A stretch of 64,000 bases of DNA from Acidovorax sp. Its GTDB lineage: Bacteria; Pseudomonadota; Gammaproteobacteria; Burkholderiales; Burkholderiaceae_C. The stretch is taken from assembly GCA_031277855.1 (NCBI GenBank), contig JAITLO010000008.1:124001-188000 (forward strand), given 5' to 3'. Numbering within the stretch: the stretch's first letter is position 1; every line of letters begins with the position of its first letter. This document shows, in pieces, positions 41,824-51,310 of this stretch. A program made the translations under genes and the position numbers. The notes below the pieces were generated by a model that worked only from the letters and a program-made list of their open reading frames with translations, was not told where the DNA came from and did not search any database.

Positions 41824-42848
41824 GCAGCAACGAGACTTCCACCGCCCAGGACGGCATGCAACTGGCACCCTGGCTGGCCGCACAGCGCAGCGATCTGCTG
41901 GCCCAGCGCGGCCATGCCTGGCTGCTGCAAGGGCCATCGGGCCTGGGCCAGTTCCAGCTGGGCATGGCCCTGGTGCGCGCCTGGCTGTGCGAGCAGCCCG
42001 GCGAGCAGGGTGCTTGTGGCCAGTGCGGTAGCTGCCATGCCATTGATGTGCACACCCATGCCGACCTGTGCGTGCTCATGCCCGAGACCGCCATGCTGGC
42101 CCTGGGCTGGCCACTGCCGGAAAAGGCCCAGGCCGAGATCGACGACAAAAAACGCAAGCCCAGCAAAGACATCCGCGTGGATGCCATGCGCGACGCCGTG
42201 GAGTTCTGCCAGCGCACCAGTGCGCGTGGGCGGGGCAAGGCCGTGCTGGTCTACCCGGCCGAGCAGATGAATGCCATTACCGCCAATGCGCTGCTCAAAA
42301 CCCTGGAGGAGCCGCCAGGCGATGCCCGCTTTGTGCTGGCCACAGAGGCCGTGCACCAGCTGCTGCCCACGATTCGCAGCCGTTGCCTGGGCCACACCAT
42401 GCGCTGGCCCGATGAGGCTCAGACCCTGCAATGGCTGCAGCAGCAAGGCCTGGCGGCCGATGTGGCCCAGGCCTGGCTGCGCGCAGCGGGCGGCCGGCCC
42501 GAGGATGCGCTGGCCCTGTCGCGCAGCGGCCGCGATGTGGCGGCTTGGGCACGCCTGCCCAAGGCCATGGCCGCCGGCGATGTGACGGCCCTGGCCGATA
42601 TGGCACCCCCGGTGGCGGTGGACAGCCTGCAAAAGCTTTGCCACGACCTGATGCGTGTGGCCAGCGGCGCTGCGCCGCGCTACTTTCAGTCCCAAGACCT
42701 GCCCAAACCACCATCTGCCATGGTACTGGCGCGCTGGTCCAAGTCGCTGGCGCAGGAAGCGCGCACCGCCGATCATCCATTCAATGCCGGCCTGATGCTG
42801 GAGGCGCTGGTGGCGCAGGCGCGCAGCGTCCTACACTCGCGGCACTGA
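41820..42848 (+). CDS. holB: DNA polymerase III subunit delta-prime
   Basis: A 342-residue clamp-loader subunit. The AAA+ P-loop region reads [11 protein letters not shown], with the Walker lysine replaced, as expected for delta-prime, which does not hydrolyse ATP. A zinc-binding C-G-Q-C-G-S-C-H cluster follows near residues 62-69. The sensor I/arginine-finger region [12 protein letters not shown] and T-I-R-S-R-C is present. It overlaps tmk by four bases. Delta-prime joins delta and the DnaX subunits to load the sliding clamp. Confidence 0.94.
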   Translation: MSSNETSTAQDGMQLAPWLAAQRSDLLAQRGHAWLLQGPSGLGQFQLGMALVRAWLCEQPGEQGACGQCGSCHAIDVHTHADLCVLMPETAMLALGWPLPEKAQAEIDDKKRKPSKDIRVDAMRDAVEFCQRTSARGRGKAVLVYPAEQMNAITANALLKTLEEPPGDARFVLATEAVHQLLPTIRSRCLGHTMRWPDEAQTLQWLQQQGLAADVAQAWLRAAGGRPEDALALSRSGRDVAAWARLPKAMAAGDVTALADMAPPVAVDSLQKLCHDLMRVASGAAPRYFQSQDLPKPPSAMVLARWSKSLAQEARTADHPFNAGLMLEALVAQARSVLHSRH

Positions 42849-42877
42849 CCGCTTTTGCGCCCCGTGCGCGTCCTTTT

Positions 42878-43246
42878 ATGGACCCTACTTTCGCTGCGTC
42901 TGATGCCCTTCGCCCCAGCGTGTTGCAGCTGGTGCTGAAGGACCAAGATGCCTTGTACGCCGCCTATATGCCATGGCTGGCAGAGGGCGGTGTTTTTGTA
43001 CCCACGCAGCGCAGTTTTGACCTGGGTGAAGAAGCTTGTTTACTGCTGCAGTTGCCCCATGACTCCCTGCCTCATGCGGTGATCTGCAAGGTGGTCTGGG
43101 TGACCCCGGCCCAGGCCGTAGACCATAGGCCTCAGGGCATTGGCATGCAGTTTGCCAAGAGCGCTGTCTCTGCTGGGCTCAAGCAAAAAATCGAAGCCTT
43201 GCTCGGCCCGCTGCTGGCCAGTGACCGGCCGACGCAAACGATATGA
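42878..43246 (+). CDS. pilZ: PilZ domain protein (type IV pilus assembly PilZ-like)
   Basis: A 122-residue PilZ protein lying 29 bp after holB, the classical place of pilZ in beta- and gammaproteobacteria. The G-G-V-F-V-P-T segment near residue 37 and the I-G-M-Q-F motif near 89 match the PilZ fold. The R-x-x-x-R and D/N-x-S-x-x-G c-di-GMP-binding motifs are not seen, as in the type IV pilus PilZ proteins that act without binding c-di-GMP. It probably works with PilB and FimX-like partners elsewhere in the genome. Confidence 0.88.
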   Translation: MDPTFAASDALRPSVLQLVLKDQDALYAAYMPWLAEGGVFVPTQRSFDLGEEACLLLQLPHDSLPHAVICKVVWVTPAQAVDHRPQGIGMQFAKSAVSAGLKQKIEALLGPLLASDRPTQTI

Positions 43247-43530
43247 CTCCCCGGGCAAGCGCCTGAAAGGCGCGCAGGGGGTCTATCGGGACTCCCCAGG
43301 CTATCAGCGCCGCGCATGGTGTGGAGAGATTCTCCTTGCTGCGGTTGTCGCGATGTGCAGTTGGCGCTGCGGTATAGCTGTTTTAAAAAAAAATGGCTAG
43401 AGGACAAATTCCTGTTAAGTGACGAGTGGTCGATATACATCAAAGAGATGCGCGGGGAATTGTCACCAAACGTAATGCGTGCCATAAAAAAAGCATTCTT
43501 TGTTTTGCTTGCCGATTGCAGCCCATTGCC

Positions 43531-44679
43531 ATGCGACGCGTCCGTCAGAGTGATTTGGTCTTGAATGAGCCTTTGCCCTGGCCGCTGTTTGATGAAAGCG
43601 GCAACTTGCTGCTGCGAGAAGGTTATGTGCTGAGCATCCCGCGCCACATCAATGCCTTGCTGGAGCGCGGCGCCTTTGCCCCGGGGCTGCCGGATGATGA
43701 AGAAGATCCCTACACCTTGGATCTGCCCGAATGTCATGCCAGGCCCGAAGCGGGCAGCTCGGTGTTTGAGCGTGCCGACACCCTGGCCATGACGCTCAAA
43801 CGCCTGCATGCCCACCTGCAGGCTGGTTCACTACAGACAGAGCTGCGTTTGGTGGTGCTAGGCCTGGTGCATGGCATTTGGGACGCCTGCAACGAAGACG
43901 CTGATGCTTTGTTGGCCGCGCTGCACCTGAGTCGCCAGCACCCTTACCTGGTGATCCATCAACTGCTCGGGGCCACGGTGGCAGAAATCGTGGCGCGTGA
44001 GATGGGCATGGATGCCGCAGAGCGCCGTTCACTGCTGTGTGCAGCACTCACGCGCGATCTGTCACTGCTGCCTTTGCAGGCCACGCTGGACAAGCAGGAA
44101 GGGCCGCTGACGCTGCCGCAACTGGAGCAAATGCGCAGTCACCCCGAGCGTTCTACCTCGCTGCTGCAAGAAATGGGAGTGAAGGACATGCTGTGGCTGG
44201 AGCTGGTGGCGCAGCACCACGAGCGCATGGATGGCTCGGGCTATCCACAGGCCCTGCGGGACGAGGCCATCTTGCCGGGCGCGCGGCTGCTGGCGATTGC
44301 GGACTCCTACGCCGCCATGGTCACTCCGCGGCCCAGCCGCGTGGAGCAGTCTCCGCATGAGGCCCTGAAGGCCTTGTTTCAAGACAGTACTCGGCGCTAT
44401 GACGATCCGCTGCTGCAGCTGCTCATCAAGACGCTGACCATGCACCCGCCCGGCATGTTGGTGCGCCTGGCCAATGGTGAATCTGCGGTGGTGCGTTCGC
44501 GCCACGGCATCAATGACGCGCTGGATCTGTGGTGCCTGTATGACAACAGCGGCATGCCGGTTCTGCGCCCGCAGTGGCGTGATGCGAATGACCCGGCACA
44601 CGAGGTCATAGGCACGCTGCGGGTGGAGGAGTGCCGCAGTGCCGCCCTGGTGCTCAAGCGCCTGTGGACGCAATCCTAG
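43531..44679 (+). CDS. Degenerate HD-GYP domain protein
   Basis: A 382-residue protein with an HDOD/HD-GYP-like architecture. The second half-motif is intact: H-H-E-R-M-D-G-S-G-Y-P at residues 229-239, plus A-R-L-L-A-I-A-D-S-Y-A-A-M near 251-263. The first motif, normally L-L-H-D-I-G-K, reads A-L-T-R-D-L-S (172-178), so the metal-binding histidine and the lysine are lost. It is therefore probably not an active c-di-GMP phosphodiesterase, but may bind ligand or partners. It lies between pilZ and a PAS/HAMP sensor gene; 14 bp separate it from the latter. The start at 43531 is the first ATG before the family-like region. Confidence 0.82.
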   Translation: MRRVRQSDLVLNEPLPWPLFDESGNLLLREGYVLSIPRHINALLERGAFAPGLPDDEEDPYTLDLPECHARPEAGSSVFERADTLAMTLKRLHAHLQAGSLQTELRLVVLGLVHGIWDACNEDADALLAALHLSRQHPYLVIHQLLGATVAEIVAREMGMDAAERRSLLCAALTRDLSLLPLQATLDKQEGPLTLPQLEQMRSHPERSTSLLQEMGVKDMLWLELVAQHHERMDGSGYPQALRDEAILPGARLLAIADSYAAMVTPRPSRVEQSPHEALKALFQDSTRRYDDPLLQLLIKTLTMHPPGMLVRLANGESAVVRSRHGINDALDLWCLYDNSGMPVLRPQWRDANDPAHEVIGTLRVEECRSAALVLKRLWTQS

Positions 44680-44693
44680 AGAAAGCCCAACCC

Positions 44694-46376
44694 ATGACAC
44701 AAAACCTGACCGCGACCACGCGAGAAACCGAAGTCCCGCCAGGGGTGAAGCTGATCTCCAAGACCGACCTCCAAGGGGTCATCACCTCTGCCAATGAGGC
44801 CTTGATCGATGTCTGCGGCTACACGCTCGAAGAGCTGCAGCACAGCCAGCACAGCATTGTGCGTCACCCCGACATGCCTGCTGCAGTCTTTGCAGAGATG
44901 TGGGCAGCGCTCAAGCGTGGCCACCTCTGGCGTGGCCTGCTCAAAAACCGTTGCAAGGACGGCAGCTATTTCTGGGTGGACGCCAGCGTGGCACCCATCA
45001 CACGGCATGATCGGGTGACGGGCTACATCGCCGTGTGCAAGCGCGCATCGGCGAATGCGGTGGCAGAGGCAGAGGCGCGCTATGCCAGCCTGGCGAGCAA
45101 GCCCGTGCCACGCCGCACCTCGCTGGCATACCGGCTGGGCGTGCGCGGCGGCATGCGGGCAGGAAGTCTGTTTGTTGCAGTGCTGATGCTGGCCGGCGGT
45201 GCGCTGGGCATGGGAGGGCTGACTCTGGCAGACCGCACTTTCTCGCGTCTCTACCATGGCCAGCTGGAGCCTGTGGCCACCATTGGTGCGATTGAGTCCG
45301 GGCTGCATGAAAGCCGGGCCACCATGCTGGAAATCCGCCTGGCGCGCAAAGGCGAGGCGCCTACCGCCGACGGCAAGCCTCCGCGACTAGAAGCCCAGAT
45401 CGCCAAGCTGCGCAGCAGCCGCGATGAAATCTTGCAGCTGCTGGACCAGTTGAAGGACACCACAGAAGAGGTGGCTCAGCAAAAAGAGTGGCTGGCCCAG
45501 GCCTTGACCTACTACACCAACGATGGCTTGTTGAGGGTGGAGCTGGCGGCTGCACGCGAGGATGCGGTCCAGGTGGACCAACTGGTGGCCCAGCGCGTGC
45601 TGCCGCTGGAGCAGCAGGCCATCGCAGCTGCGGCAGAGCTGCGCTACGCCTTGCTGAACGCGGCCAAGGCGGAATACAACGATGCGCTGGAGCGCAATGC
45701 CCGCATACGTTATTTTGCTGCGGCCGGTATTTTGCTGGGCCTGCTGGTGCTGGCTGTGGTGGGGCATTTGTTCATACGCAGCATTGTGGAGCCGCTCAAT
45801 GCATCCATACGCCGCTTGAACCGCATTGCCCAGGGCGATTTGCAAGGTGAGATGGACTTGTCAGGCACCGGGGAGGCCGGTCAGCTCAACCACGCGGCGG
45901 CCGTGATGCAGTTGCACCTGAAGGTGATGATTGACGAAATCACCGTATCGGCACGCCGTATTCACCGTCACTGCGCCACGCTGAACACCACCTTGTACGG
46001 GGTGACCGAGCACTCGGAAGAGCAGCACGAGCGTGTTTATGGTGCCATTGCGGCGCTGGATGCTGTCATGGTCGAAGCCAGTGGCCTGAGCACGCGGGCA
46101 GAGCATCTGCTGCAACTGGCCAGCCAGCAGGAAGCGCCAGGCGCCGCAACAGGCGTGCAACTGGTGCAGGACGCGCGTGAGCTGGCCACCGCCACCCGTT
46201 TGGCCGCCTTCGGGACCGAAGAGGTGGCGCGCAGCATGCACCAGGTGGCCGAGTTGATCGTGGAGAACCGCGGCGAGGCACAACGTGCGTGGCAGGCATC
46301 CGAGGCGCTCAAGCAGACCGCGGGCGAGCTCAAGCTGCTGGTGGATTATTTCGAGTTGCCTGCAGCCGCCACGTAA
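44694..46376 (+). CDS. PAS-HAMP membrane sensor, chemoreceptor-like, without canonical signalling tip
   Basis: A 560-residue membrane protein. The N-terminal PAS domain is of the Aer type (I-T-S-A-N-E-A-L-I-D-V-C-G-Y near 30-43; Y-F-W-V-D-A-S-V-A-P-I near 92-102). A membrane helix lies near 158-178, a periplasmic helical bundle near 180-330, a second membrane helix near 340-360, then a HAMP domain (P-L-N-A-S-I-R-R-L-N-R-I-A-Q-G-D-L). About 150 heptad-rich residues follow, but the highly conserved chemoreceptor hairpin tip (E-A-A-R-A-G-E-x-G-R-G-F) is not present. It probably does not couple to CheA/CheW in the usual way. It follows the degenerate HD-GYP gene by 14 bp. Confidence 0.83.
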   Translation: MTQNLTATTRETEVPPGVKLISKTDLQGVITSANEALIDVCGYTLEELQHSQHSIVRHPDMPAAVFAEMWAALKRGHLWRGLLKNRCKDGSYFWVDASVAPITRHDRVTGYIAVCKRASANAVAEAEARYASLASKPVPRRTSLAYRLGVRGGMRAGSLFVAVLMLAGGALGMGGLTLADRTFSRLYHGQLEPVATIGAIESGLHESRATMLEIRLARKGEAPTADGKPPRLEAQIAKLRSSRDEILQLLDQLKDTTEEVAQQKEWLAQALTYYTNDGLLRVELAAAREDAVQVDQLVAQRVLPLEQQAIAAAAELRYALLNAAKAEYNDALERNARIRYFAAAGILLGLLVLAVVGHLFIRSIVEPLNASIRRLNRIAQGDLQGEMDLSGTGEAGQLNHAAAVMQLHLKVMIDEITVSARRIHRHCATLNTTLYGVTEHSEEQHERVYGAIAALDAVMVEASGLSTRAEHLLQLASQQEAPGAATGVQLVQDARELATATRLAAFGTEEVARSMHQVAELIVENRGEAQRAWQASEALKQTAGELKLLVDYFELPAAAT

Positions 46377-46388
46377 AAGCGGTGCCGC

Positions 46389-46405
46389 TTAGAACACGTT
46401 CTTAG
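46389..46405. repeat. 17-bp near-palindrome at the argA stop codon, copy 2
   Basis: This is identical to the sequence at 11521-11537 (TTAGAACACGTTCTTAG, with C before it in both). Here it contains the TAA stop codon of argA at 46402-46404. The half-sites TTAGAAC and GTTCTTA make a near-perfect inverted repeat. Confidence 0.8.
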
Positions 46406-47748
46406 AGCTGCTTGACCAGTACCTGGCTCTTGCGGCTCCAGTTGTACTTGGCCTTGCGTGCTTCGGGCAGCCAGTCCGGGTCCACGGGCTGGAAGCCGCG
46501 CTTGATGAACCAGTGCATGGTGCGGGTGGTCAGCACAAACATGCTGGTGCAGCCCAGGGCGCGGGCGCGTTGCTCTATGCGCTTGAGCAGTTTTTCGCCA
46601 TCACCCGTGCCCTGGCTCTTGGGCGAGACGGTGACGGCCGCCATCTCGGCGGTCTTGGCTTCCAGATAGGGGTGCAGGGCGGCGCAGCCGAAGATCACGC
46701 CGTCGTGCTCGATCACGGTGTAGCTGGCGATGTCGCGCTCGATCTCGGTGCGGTCGCGTTTGACCAGGGTGCCGTCGCGCTCGAAGGGCTCGATCAGCTG
46801 GATGATGCCGCCCACATCGTCGATGGTGGCTTCGCGCAGCTCTTCCAGCTTTTCATCGATGACCATGGTGCCTATGCCGTCGTGCACATAGATCTCCAGC
46901 AGCAGCGCACCATCTACGGCAAAGGGCAGGATGTGGCTGCGTTCCACGCCATGCTCACAGGCACGCACGCAATGCTGCAGGTAAAAGCTGGCGTCGGTCG
47001 GGTTTTGCGCCGGGGGCAACTGGGCCAGCAGGCGGCGGGCACTGTCCAGGGGCAGCTCGGTGTTGATGGGGTTGTCTTCGCTCTCGGGCTCCAGGGGCTG
47101 GGTGCGTATGCCGGCCATCTCGGTCATGAAGAGCAGCTTGTCGGCCTTGAGCTCGGTGGCCACACGGGTGGCCACTTCTTCCATGCCCAGGTTGAAGGCC
47201 TCGCCCGTGGGCGAAAAACCAAAGGGCGAGATCAGCACCATGGCCTGGGACTCCAGCGCCCGGCGAATGCCTTCCACGTCCACCTTGCGCACCAGGCCGG
47301 AGTGCATAAAGTCCACGCCGTCCACAATGCCCACTGGGCGGGCGGTGAGAAAGTTGCCCGAGATCACGCGCACGCGTGCACCCGCCATGGGGGTGTTGGG
47401 CAGACCCTGGCTGAAGGCGGCTTCAATCTCATAGCGCAGCTGGCCTGCGGCCTCCTGGGCGCAGTCCAGGGCGATGGAGTCGGTCACGCGCACACCGTTG
47501 TAGTAGCGCGGCTCCTGGCCCTTGAGGCGCAGTTGCTCATTCACCTGGGGGCGAAAGCCATGCACCAGCACAATCTTCACGCCCATGGCCTGGATCAGGG
47601 CCAGGTCTTGCACAATGCCCTGCAGCTTGCCGGCGGCAATGGCTTCGCCGGTGAGGCCCACCACAAAGGTCTGGTGTCGGAACTTGTGGATATAGGGGGC
47701 CACAGACCGGAACCAGGGGACAAAGGTGAAATTGAAAACCGTGGACAT
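46402..47748 (-). CDS. argA: N-acetylglutamate synthase
   Basis: A 448-residue classical ArgA, the first enzyme of arginine biosynthesis, acetylating glutamate with acetyl-CoA. The N-terminal amino-acid-kinase-like domain contains T-F-V-V-G-L-T-G-E-A-I-A near residue 27 and K-I-V-L-V-H-G-F-R-P-Q-V near 58. The C-terminal GNAT domain contains V-S-P-K-S-Q-G-T-G-D-G-E-K-L-L near 385. The kinase-like domain is the usual site of arginine feedback inhibition. The start at 47748 matches the family; a longer frame to 47817 is less likely. Confidence 0.94.
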   Translation of the reverse strand: MSTVFNFTFVPWFRSVAPYIHKFRHQTFVVGLTGEAIAAGKLQGIVQDLALIQAMGVKIVLVHGFRPQVNEQLRLKGQEPRYYNGVRVTDSIALDCAQEAAGQLRYEIEAAFSQGLPNTPMAGARVRVISGNFLTARPVGIVDGVDFMHSGLVRKVDVEGIRRALESQAMVLISPFGFSPTGEAFNLGMEEVATRVATELKADKLLFMTEMAGIRTQPLEPESEDNPINTELPLDSARRLLAQLPPAQNPTDASFYLQHCVRACEHGVERSHILPFAVDGALLLEIYVHDGIGTMVIDEKLEELREATIDDVGGIIQLIEPFERDGTLVKRDRTEIERDIASYTVIEHDGVIFGCAALHPYLEAKTAEMAAVTVSPKSQGTGDGEKLLKRIEQRARALGCTSMFVLTTRTMHWFIKRGFQPVDPDWLPEARKAKYNWSRKSQVLVKQL

Positions 47749-48052
47749 GTAGGTGCAGACAGTGGGGGGCGAGAGAGTCCAGTCCGCCGGCAAGGCAGGC
47801 TGCCTTGCCGGTCTCAAAGGGGCAAAAGGCCCGCCACTTTGGGAGAAGGGCGAGCCAGGTCAGCCGCGAGTGTAGCGGCGCACCAGGGCACGCTGCAGAA
47901 GTTTTTGCAGTTGTGCCCACACGAAAACAATGCTGTCGTTCAGACCACACGCGGGCTGCAACGCTTGAATTCCTATGAAATCAGCCTGAAACCTAGGATG
48001 CAAGCGCGAAGACTGCTTTCTTTTTGTGAGTAGTGCTGCTGCTCCACCTCTA
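47749..48052. other. 304-bp intergenic region between argA and the MFS gene
   Basis: Both neighbours run on the minus strand, so this should contain the argA promoter and the 3' end of the transporter transcript. I see no clear terminator, operator or small gene. Confidence 0.4.
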
Positions 48053-49270
48053 TCAGGCCGGCAGGGAGCTGCCGGGGCGGGGGCCGCGCCCCTGCATGGC
48101 CAACAGCACCAGCACCAGGGCAATCAGCGGCAGCATGCCGGCATTGATCTTGGCCCAGCCCACGCTGTGCATCAGCTGGCCGGAGCCGAAGGAGGCCATG
48201 GCCACGGTGCCGAACACCAGAAAATCATTCAACGCCTGTACCTTGGCGCGCTCGCTGGGGCGGTAGCACTCGGTCAGCAGCGCGGTGGCGCCGATAAAGC
48301 CAAAGTTCCAGCCCAGACCCAGCAGCACCAAAGAGCCCCAGAAATGGGTCAGCGCAAGCCCTGCCATGGCCAGCAGGCCGGAGGCGGCAATCAGCACCAG
48401 GCCCAGGGCGGTGATGCGGCGCTTGCCAAAGCGGGCAATCAGCTTGCCGGTGAAAAAGCTGGGTGCAAACATGGCCAGCACATGCCATTGAATGCCCAGC
48501 GCCGCCTCGCCCACGCTGTGGCCGCAGCCCACCATGGCCATGGGGGCGGCGGTCATCAAAAAGGCCATCAGGCCGTAGCTGACCACGCCGGCGGCAGCGG
48601 CCACCACAAACTGCGGTGTGCGGGCGATCTCCGCCAGCGCGCGGGCATCCGTGGCCACGGTCTTGGGGGCAGGCGGCGGCAGGCGCAGACCGGCCAGCAG
48701 CGGCAAGGCCAGCAAGGCCAGCAGCGCCTGGCTGTAGAAGCTGCCGGCAAAAGGCGTCATGGGCAGGGCATCGCGCGTCCATATCACCACCTGGGGGCCG
48801 ATGATGGCGGCAATCAGCCCACCCACCATCACCCATGAAATAGCCTGTGCCTGGCGTGAGGCCAGGCCCACGGCCTCGGTGGCCGCAAAGCGATAGCTCT
48901 GCACACAGGCTCCATAAAAACCTGCCATGGCCGTGCCCAGGCAGAACAGCACAAAGTTGGACTGGGCAATGCCCTGGGCCGCCACTAGGCCGGAAAGAAG
49001 GCCCATGACGGACCCCAGCACATAGGCCGTGCGCCGGCCACGTCGGTGCATCAGCCAGGCCGCCGGCAGCGTGGACAGGGCCAGTCCCAGTTGATAGAGG
49101 CTGACCGGCAACGTGGCTGCAGACGGGTTGGTAGACAGCTGCTGGCCCACCAGACCTCCCAGCGAAATGATGATGGGGGGCGAGGCGCCTCCCAGGGACT
49201 GGGCGGCCACCAGCAAGCCCAAGTTGCGCTGCGAAGTGGTGGGAGAGGAAGAAGGCGAGGCGGCAGTCAT
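48053..49270 (-). CDS. MFS transporter
   Basis: A 405-residue major facilitator superfamily protein with twelve predicted membrane helices. The loop 2-3 motif is visible as W-L-M-H-R-R-G-R-R-T-A-Y near residues 77-88. Its Q-S-Y-R-F-A-A-T-E and later G-L-G-W-N-F-G-F-I-G-A-T-A-L-L segments match MFS proteins of the YcaD/transporter-of-unknown-substrate type. There is no adjacent regulator, and the substrate is unknown. Confidence 0.88.
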   Translation of the reverse strand: MTAASPSSSPTTSQRNLGLLVAAQSLGGASPPIIISLGGLVGQQLSTNPSAATLPVSLYQLGLALSTLPAAWLMHRRGRRTAYVLGSVMGLLSGLVAAQGIAQSNFVLFCLGTAMAGFYGACVQSYRFAATEAVGLASRQAQAISWVMVGGLIAAIIGPQVVIWTRDALPMTPFAGSFYSQALLALLALPLLAGLRLPPPAPKTVATDARALAEIARTPQFVVAAAAGVVSYGLMAFLMTAAPMAMVGCGHSVGEAALGIQWHVLAMFAPSFFTGKLIARFGKRRITALGLVLIAASGLLAMAGLALTHFWGSLVLLGLGWNFGFIGATALLTECYRPSERAKVQALNDFLVFGTVAMASFGSGQLMHSVGWAKINAGMLPLIALVLVLLAMQGRGPRPGSSLPA

Positions 49271-49602
49271 GGAAGCGGGTGCAGGTACAGGCGAAGACGG
49301 ACAGTGATGCTGGCTGGCAACTATGAGGGCTGCATGAAGGCCTGTCTATCACCTGCAGGCAGGCATGGGATGGGCGCTGCACCGCAGCCTGCGCCCCTTT
49401 GTGTGGGGTGTGCACTGACTTTGCGCCAGATCAGACGCTGCCGGCGCTCCCGGCCTAGCATCGCAGCATTCTGGAGACGCTGAGGGTGTGTACCTGCTCA
49501 CTGGGTGCAGTCCATCCACGGCGGAGTGGCGAAGGCCTGGGTTTTCGCCGCTGGTGTTGTCAGGGCCGCATACCGCAATGCACAGGCCCTTACCGTGAGG
49601 GC
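49271..49602. other. 332-bp intergenic region upstream of the MFS gene
   Basis: This lies between the divergent MFS gene and the small membrane protein gene and must hold both promoters. I see no gene or distinctive element in it. Confidence 0.4.
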
Positions 49603-49851
49603 ATGGACATGGATGGTGCCATTGTGTACCTGTTGATCGCAGTGCTGGCAGCGTTCACGTTGTCGTTTCTGATGGTGTTCCACTTGCCGGATGGCCGCTG
49701 GGTGGATGGCATAGGCCTGTTCTTTGGTGGCCTGGGCTGTGTGGGGTTGTTTTATCTGTTTGTGCTTATCAACGAAGGCCCGCGAGATGCCCGTCTGCCG
49801 CGCCCGGTGCCTGCGGCCGTGAGTTTGGTGCTTGGGGAGGCAGAGCGCTAA
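49603..49851 (+). CDS. Small membrane protein of unknown function
   Basis: An 82-residue protein with two predicted membrane helices (about residues 5-25 and 35-58) joined by a short H-L-P-D-G-R-W loop, and a polar C-terminal tail. I do not recognise a family. ATG codons at 49603 and 49609 are both possible; GTGAGG just upstream is a weak ribosome binding site. It stands alone between the MFS gene and a convergent membrane protein gene. Confidence 0.6.
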   Translation: MDMDGAIVYLLIAVLAAFTLSFLMVFHLPDGRWVDGIGLFFGGLGCVGLFYLFVLINEGPRDARLPRPVPAAVSLVLGEAER

Positions 49852-49880
49852 ACAAAGCCAGGCATGTCGGCAGCAGCGAT

Positions 49881-49903
49881 AAAAAAAGGCGCCACGGGCG
49901 CCT
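49881..49903 (-). terminator. Intrinsic terminator of the zinc-ribbon membrane protein gene
   Basis: Read on the minus strand, GGCGCC-CGT-GGCGCC is followed by seven T. It lies 37 bases after the stop codon of the gene at 49940-51196 and also close to the end of the convergent small gene. Confidence 0.9.
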
Positions 49904-49939
49904 GAGAAGGGTGAAGCAGCGGGGGCAAACCCCCGCACC

Positions 49940-51196
49940 TTATTTCAGCTTGTGGCCGCACTCGCTGCAGAAGGCATCGCTGGAGCCCACGACATGCAGG
50001 CAGGCCGGGCACTGGGGGGCTGGTTGTGCGGCTGGGCCACCTTGGTGTTCGGGCTCAGGCGCCTGTTCGGCGTCATTGCGAGCCTGGTTTGGGGACTGGC
50101 GATCTTGCCCGGCCTTGGCCTCTGCGGCCGCAGCGCGGCGTGCTTCGTGGGCGGCCGCCATTTCCTGGGCCTTTTGCTCAGCTACCTGTTTGGCATGTTC
50201 GGCGGCTTCTTTGGCGCGCTGTGTGGCTTGTTGTGCGCGCTGGCGCATATCGCCCAGGAAATCATCCAGCTCGCCCTCGGCCTCTGTGGGGTCGAGCTGC
50301 TCCTGGGCCTGCAGATAGACCAGGTTCAGGCCCAGCATCATCACCTGGGCCATCAGTGCCACCACCACGGCGGCCAGCACGGCCAGGCCCATGACCAGGC
50401 CCACCATGGAGCCATTGGCCATCAGGCCGCCCAGCATGCCTATGGGGCCAGCACCATAGCCGCCATGGCCGGCCACCATGTTGGCGCCGCCCATGATGCC
50501 GGCGGCCATCCCGGTCAGCGTCATGCCCACGGGCAGCAGGCCCGTCACCAGCAGGCTGCTGATGATGCCCATTACCACATACAGCACCAGCTGCATCAGC
50601 ACCACCTGCACCAGCCGTTTGCGGGCAATGCCCAGCACGCTGGCCAGTGCGGCCTTCATGGACAGGCCGCTCCACACGGCAGGCGCAAACAGCGGGTTGA
50701 CCACAAACACTAAAGTGACCAGCAGCGCGGCGCCCACCACGATCAGCACCGGATGGGCGACGAAGGCGAGCAGGGCGCCGAGCACGGGGATCTTGCACAC
50801 AAAGTACACGATGGCCGCCACCAGGAAAAAGGCCAGGCCGGCCAGCAGTACCAGCAGACCCAGGCCCAGGAATTTGGGAATGCACCGCAGGCCGAAGATG
50901 GCAGCCTCATGGAAGCCGCGCATGGGCAGCTCCCGGGCGCGGTCCATCAGCATGGCGCCCACGCCCGAGGTGCCTGCCAGCACGACGACCACGGCCGCCA
51001 GATTGATTAGCAGGGCCAGCAACCCACCCAGGGCGCTGAACATATGGGAGACCATCCACATGGACAGGGCCACCAGGCCTCCCGCCACCAGCAGGGTCAG
51101 AAAGCCGAGCAGCAGCGGGCGCCATTGGGTCAGGCCCTCGCCCGCGCGGGCCAGGACTGCGAAGCGAATTTCTCCGAGCTTGTGGCTCTCTCTCAT
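49940..51196 (-). CDS. Multi-pass membrane protein with C-terminal zinc ribbon
   Basis: A 418-residue protein. About six to seven hydrophobic segments (residues 25-50, 60-80, 105-145, 150-175, 205-230, 265-295) are followed by a long alanine-, glutamate- and glutamine-rich helical region (about 310-370) resembling a coiled coil. A zinc ribbon ends the protein: C-P-A-C near 396 and C-S-E-C-G-H-K-L-K at the C-terminus. No named family is recognised. A gene further upstream also encodes zinc ribbons, and the lipoprotein gene lies between them on the same strand; they may work together in the envelope. A (TA)19 tract lies 27 bases upstream of the start codon. Confidence 0.75.
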   Translation of the reverse strand: MRESHKLGEIRFAVLARAGEGLTQWRPLLLGFLTLLVAGGLVALSMWMVSHMFSALGGLLALLINLAAVVVVLAGTSGVGAMLMDRARELPMRGFHEAAIFGLRCIPKFLGLGLLVLLAGLAFFLVAAIVYFVCKIPVLGALLAFVAHPVLIVVGAALLVTLVFVVNPLFAPAVWSGLSMKAALASVLGIARKRLVQVVLMQLVLYVVMGIISSLLVTGLLPVGMTLTGMAAGIMGGANMVAGHGGYGAGPIGMLGGLMANGSMVGLVMGLAVLAAVVVALMAQVMMLGLNLVYLQAQEQLDPTEAEGELDDFLGDMRQRAQQATQRAKEAAEHAKQVAEQKAQEMAAAHEARRAAAAEAKAGQDRQSPNQARNDAEQAPEPEHQGGPAAQPAPQCPACLHVVGSSDAFCSECGHKLK

Positions 51197-51218
51197 ATCT
51201 GGTCCTATCAGTGTTATC

Positions 51219-51265
<47 letters not shown>

Positions 51266-51310
51266 TAAGGCCCGTGGCATATGCGCTATGTGCTGCAAAT
51301 TCAGGAGTGA

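Noticed and set aside
43490..43530. Possible sigma-28 (flagellar) promoter before the HD-GYP gene
   Set aside because: GCCGATTG is close to the -10 consensus, but the expected TAAA at the right spacing reads AGCA, and it would leave almost no leader.
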